Source: Chloroflexota bacterium (GTDB lineage Bacteria; Chloroflexota; Anaerolineae; Promineifilales; Promineifilaceae). From it: a DNA stretch of 6,160 nucleotides. The stretch covers positions 1-6,160 of the forward strand of contig JAUVOB010000098.1 in NCBI GenBank assembly GCA_030599405.1, written 5' to 3'. The translations under genes and the position numbers were made by a program. Of the stretch, positions 5,351-6,160 are shown piece after piece. Position 1 is the first letter of the stretch. Each line of letters opens with the position of its first letter. The notes under the pieces are model-generated. The model saw only the letters and a program-made list of their open reading frames with translations. It was not told where the DNA came from and did not search any database.

Positions 5351-5387
5351 CCACCTTCCCCGAAAGGTGGTACTTACCCAAACCACC
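5351..5387. other. Two mutually exclusive hairpins
   Basis: CCACCTT (5351-5357) pairs with AAGGTGG (5364-5370), and GGTGGT (5366-5371) can instead pair with ACCACC (5382-5387). The two stems share 5366-5370 and cannot form together. The element is downstream of obg on its strand and downstream of the zinc-ribbon terminator on the other. Its role is unknown. Confidence 0.45.
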
Positions 5388-5542
5388 ATGTGAGTTTGAG
5401 GGTTCACGTAAATCATACTCGAGCTAGACCGCGAACGAGTGGGGGCTAGAGGTTCATTGTGGGTAGAGACAGATAATCGACTGGAATGTACTAGGAACCA
5501 TCTGTGACATGAGAGTTGTCAGTAGAAGCCGGTCCCAGGTCG

Positions 5543-6160
5543 CTATTCGCTCCATTCAAGCACCTCTTCTCCGATATAAACGGTATCTCCAGTAGAAATA
5601 CCGGCTTCTTTAAGGGCCTCGCTAATACCCATACTATCCAAGATTTGCTGAAATCTTCTCGTGGTAGCTTCGAATTCCCAATAGGTCATCGCGGCGACTC
5701 GTTCAATACCCCGACCTTCGACGCGCCAGCCATCATCCAGGCGAGCAATCGAAAAGGTCTCGTCATCATCAGGCGGCCCGATAACCACCAATTCGACATC
5801 TTCTGGCTCTGCTTCTGGGCTATCCTCGAGTATTTGCTTGACGCGATATATCATGTTTCGCACACCCTGCCCGGTGTAAGCAGAAATAGCCTCGAACGGA
5901 AAGCCAGCATCCTGGATAGTCTCCTGTATCAATGGCTGCCAGGTAATCGCGTCCTGCAGATCGATTTTATTTAGTACAACCAATTGGGGTTTATCTTCCA
6001 GCCGAGAATTATGAAGGGCTAGCTCTTGATTGATCATGGCCCAATCTTCCAAGGGGTCGCTAGAACCGCCATCTAATAGATGGACGAGGATGCGAGTTCT
6101 CTCGATATGTCTCAGAAAATCATGGCCCAGTCCGGCTCCCGCTGCAGCTCCTTCGATTAG
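5543..6160 (-). CDS. obg: Obg/CgtA GTPase, C-terminal part
   Basis: The frame is open to the right edge and gives 205 residues before TAG at 5543-5545. It begins with LIEGAAAGAGLGHDFLRHIE, the stretch that directly follows the G3 motif of Obg GTPases, so the N-terminal glycine-rich Obg fold and the G1-G3 motifs lie outside the window. The G4 motif NKID is at fragment residues 64-67 and the G5-like ISA at about 92-94. The last 70 residues, including GRGIERVAAMTYWEFEATTR and a terminal VYIGEEVLEW, are the OCT domain. Obg is an essential GTPase acting on the large ribosomal subunit during assembly and in stringent-response signalling. The fragment looks intact and conserved, marking this end as core chromosome. 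Confidence 0.95.
   Translation of the reverse strand, partial: LIEGAAAGAGLGHDFLRHIERTRILVHLLDGGSSDPLEDWAMINQELALHNSRLEDKPQLVVLNKIDLQDAITWQPLIQETIQDAGFPFEAISAYTGQGVRNMIYRVKQILEDSPEAEPEDVELVVIGPPDDDETFSIARLDDGWRVEGRGIERVAAMTYWEFEATTRRFQQILDSMGISEALKEAGISTGDTVYIGEEVLEWSE

Larger units (their letters stand above)
5162..5542. other. Gene-free convergent region
   Basis: This 381-bp gap between the zinc-ribbon gene and obg contains several hairpins but no reading frame with a credible start. The stretch near 5271-5291 can form a small hairpin (ACTGGG with CCCGGT, one G-T pair). I considered 6S RNA, RNase P RNA, SRP RNA and tmRNA and found none of their conserved elements. No T-rich intrinsic terminator for obg was seen on the minus strand. 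Confidence 0.5.

Noticed and set aside
5162..5542. 6S RNA, SRP RNA, RNase P RNA, tmRNA or T-box element
   Set aside because: None of the conserved core sequences is present; the T-box-like AGGTGGTAC continues with TTACC rather than the required CCGCG-type sequence.

Overview
The window reads as ordinary bacterial chromosome of intermediate base composition, with most genes on the minus strand. The Obg GTPase at the right edge carries the C-terminal OCT domain typical of Gram-positives, Actinobacteria and Chloroflexota. A gingipain-like C25 protease, a small fibronectin-type lipoprotein and a mini zinc-ribbon protein together make Chloroflexota (Anaerolineae-like) my best guess. That placement is inference, not proof.

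Layout from right to left on the minus strand. (1) 5543-6160 is the C-terminal third of obg, cut by the window edge. (2) 4955-5161 is the only plus-strand gene, a 68-residue double-CxxC zinc-ribbon protein with its own -10 box and a hairpin terminator. (3) 1602-4711 is a compact minus-strand transcription unit bounded by a near-consensus promoter (TTGACA, 17 bp, TACAAT) and a textbook intrinsic terminator (8-bp stem followed by nine T). Its genes in order are a Fn3-type lipoprotein, an HPr-kinase-like ATPase, a stand-alone PqqD-like protein, a radical SAM/SPASM enzyme, and a previously easily missed 51-residue peptide. (4) 1-1472 is the N-terminal 490 residues of a secreted C25 (gingipain/PorU-like) protein, running off the left edge.

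The unit in (3) is the highlight. It has the composition of a RiPP (ribosomally made, post-translationally modified peptide) locus. The 51-residue peptide has a leader-like N-terminal half with a Y-x-x-P motif and a polar Cys/Asp-rich C-terminal half with two cysteines, ending in Ser. The PqqD protein would bind the leader (RRE function), the radical SAM/SPASM enzyme would modify the core, and the HprK-like protein could phosphorylate the peptide, as HprK homologues of lasso-peptide clusters do on a C-terminal Ser. There is no lasso cyclase, asparagine synthetase homologue, transglutaminase-type protease or ABC exporter in the window, so this is not a canonical lasso locus. The combination of radical SAM, HprK-like kinase and PqqD with this precursor may be an undescribed RiPP class. 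The C25 gene beyond the terminator could be a maturation protease or an unrelated neighbour.

The intergenic stretches 1473-1833 and 5162-5542 hold no convincing genes. They do contain hairpins, a 21-bp tandem repeat and terminators, listed below.
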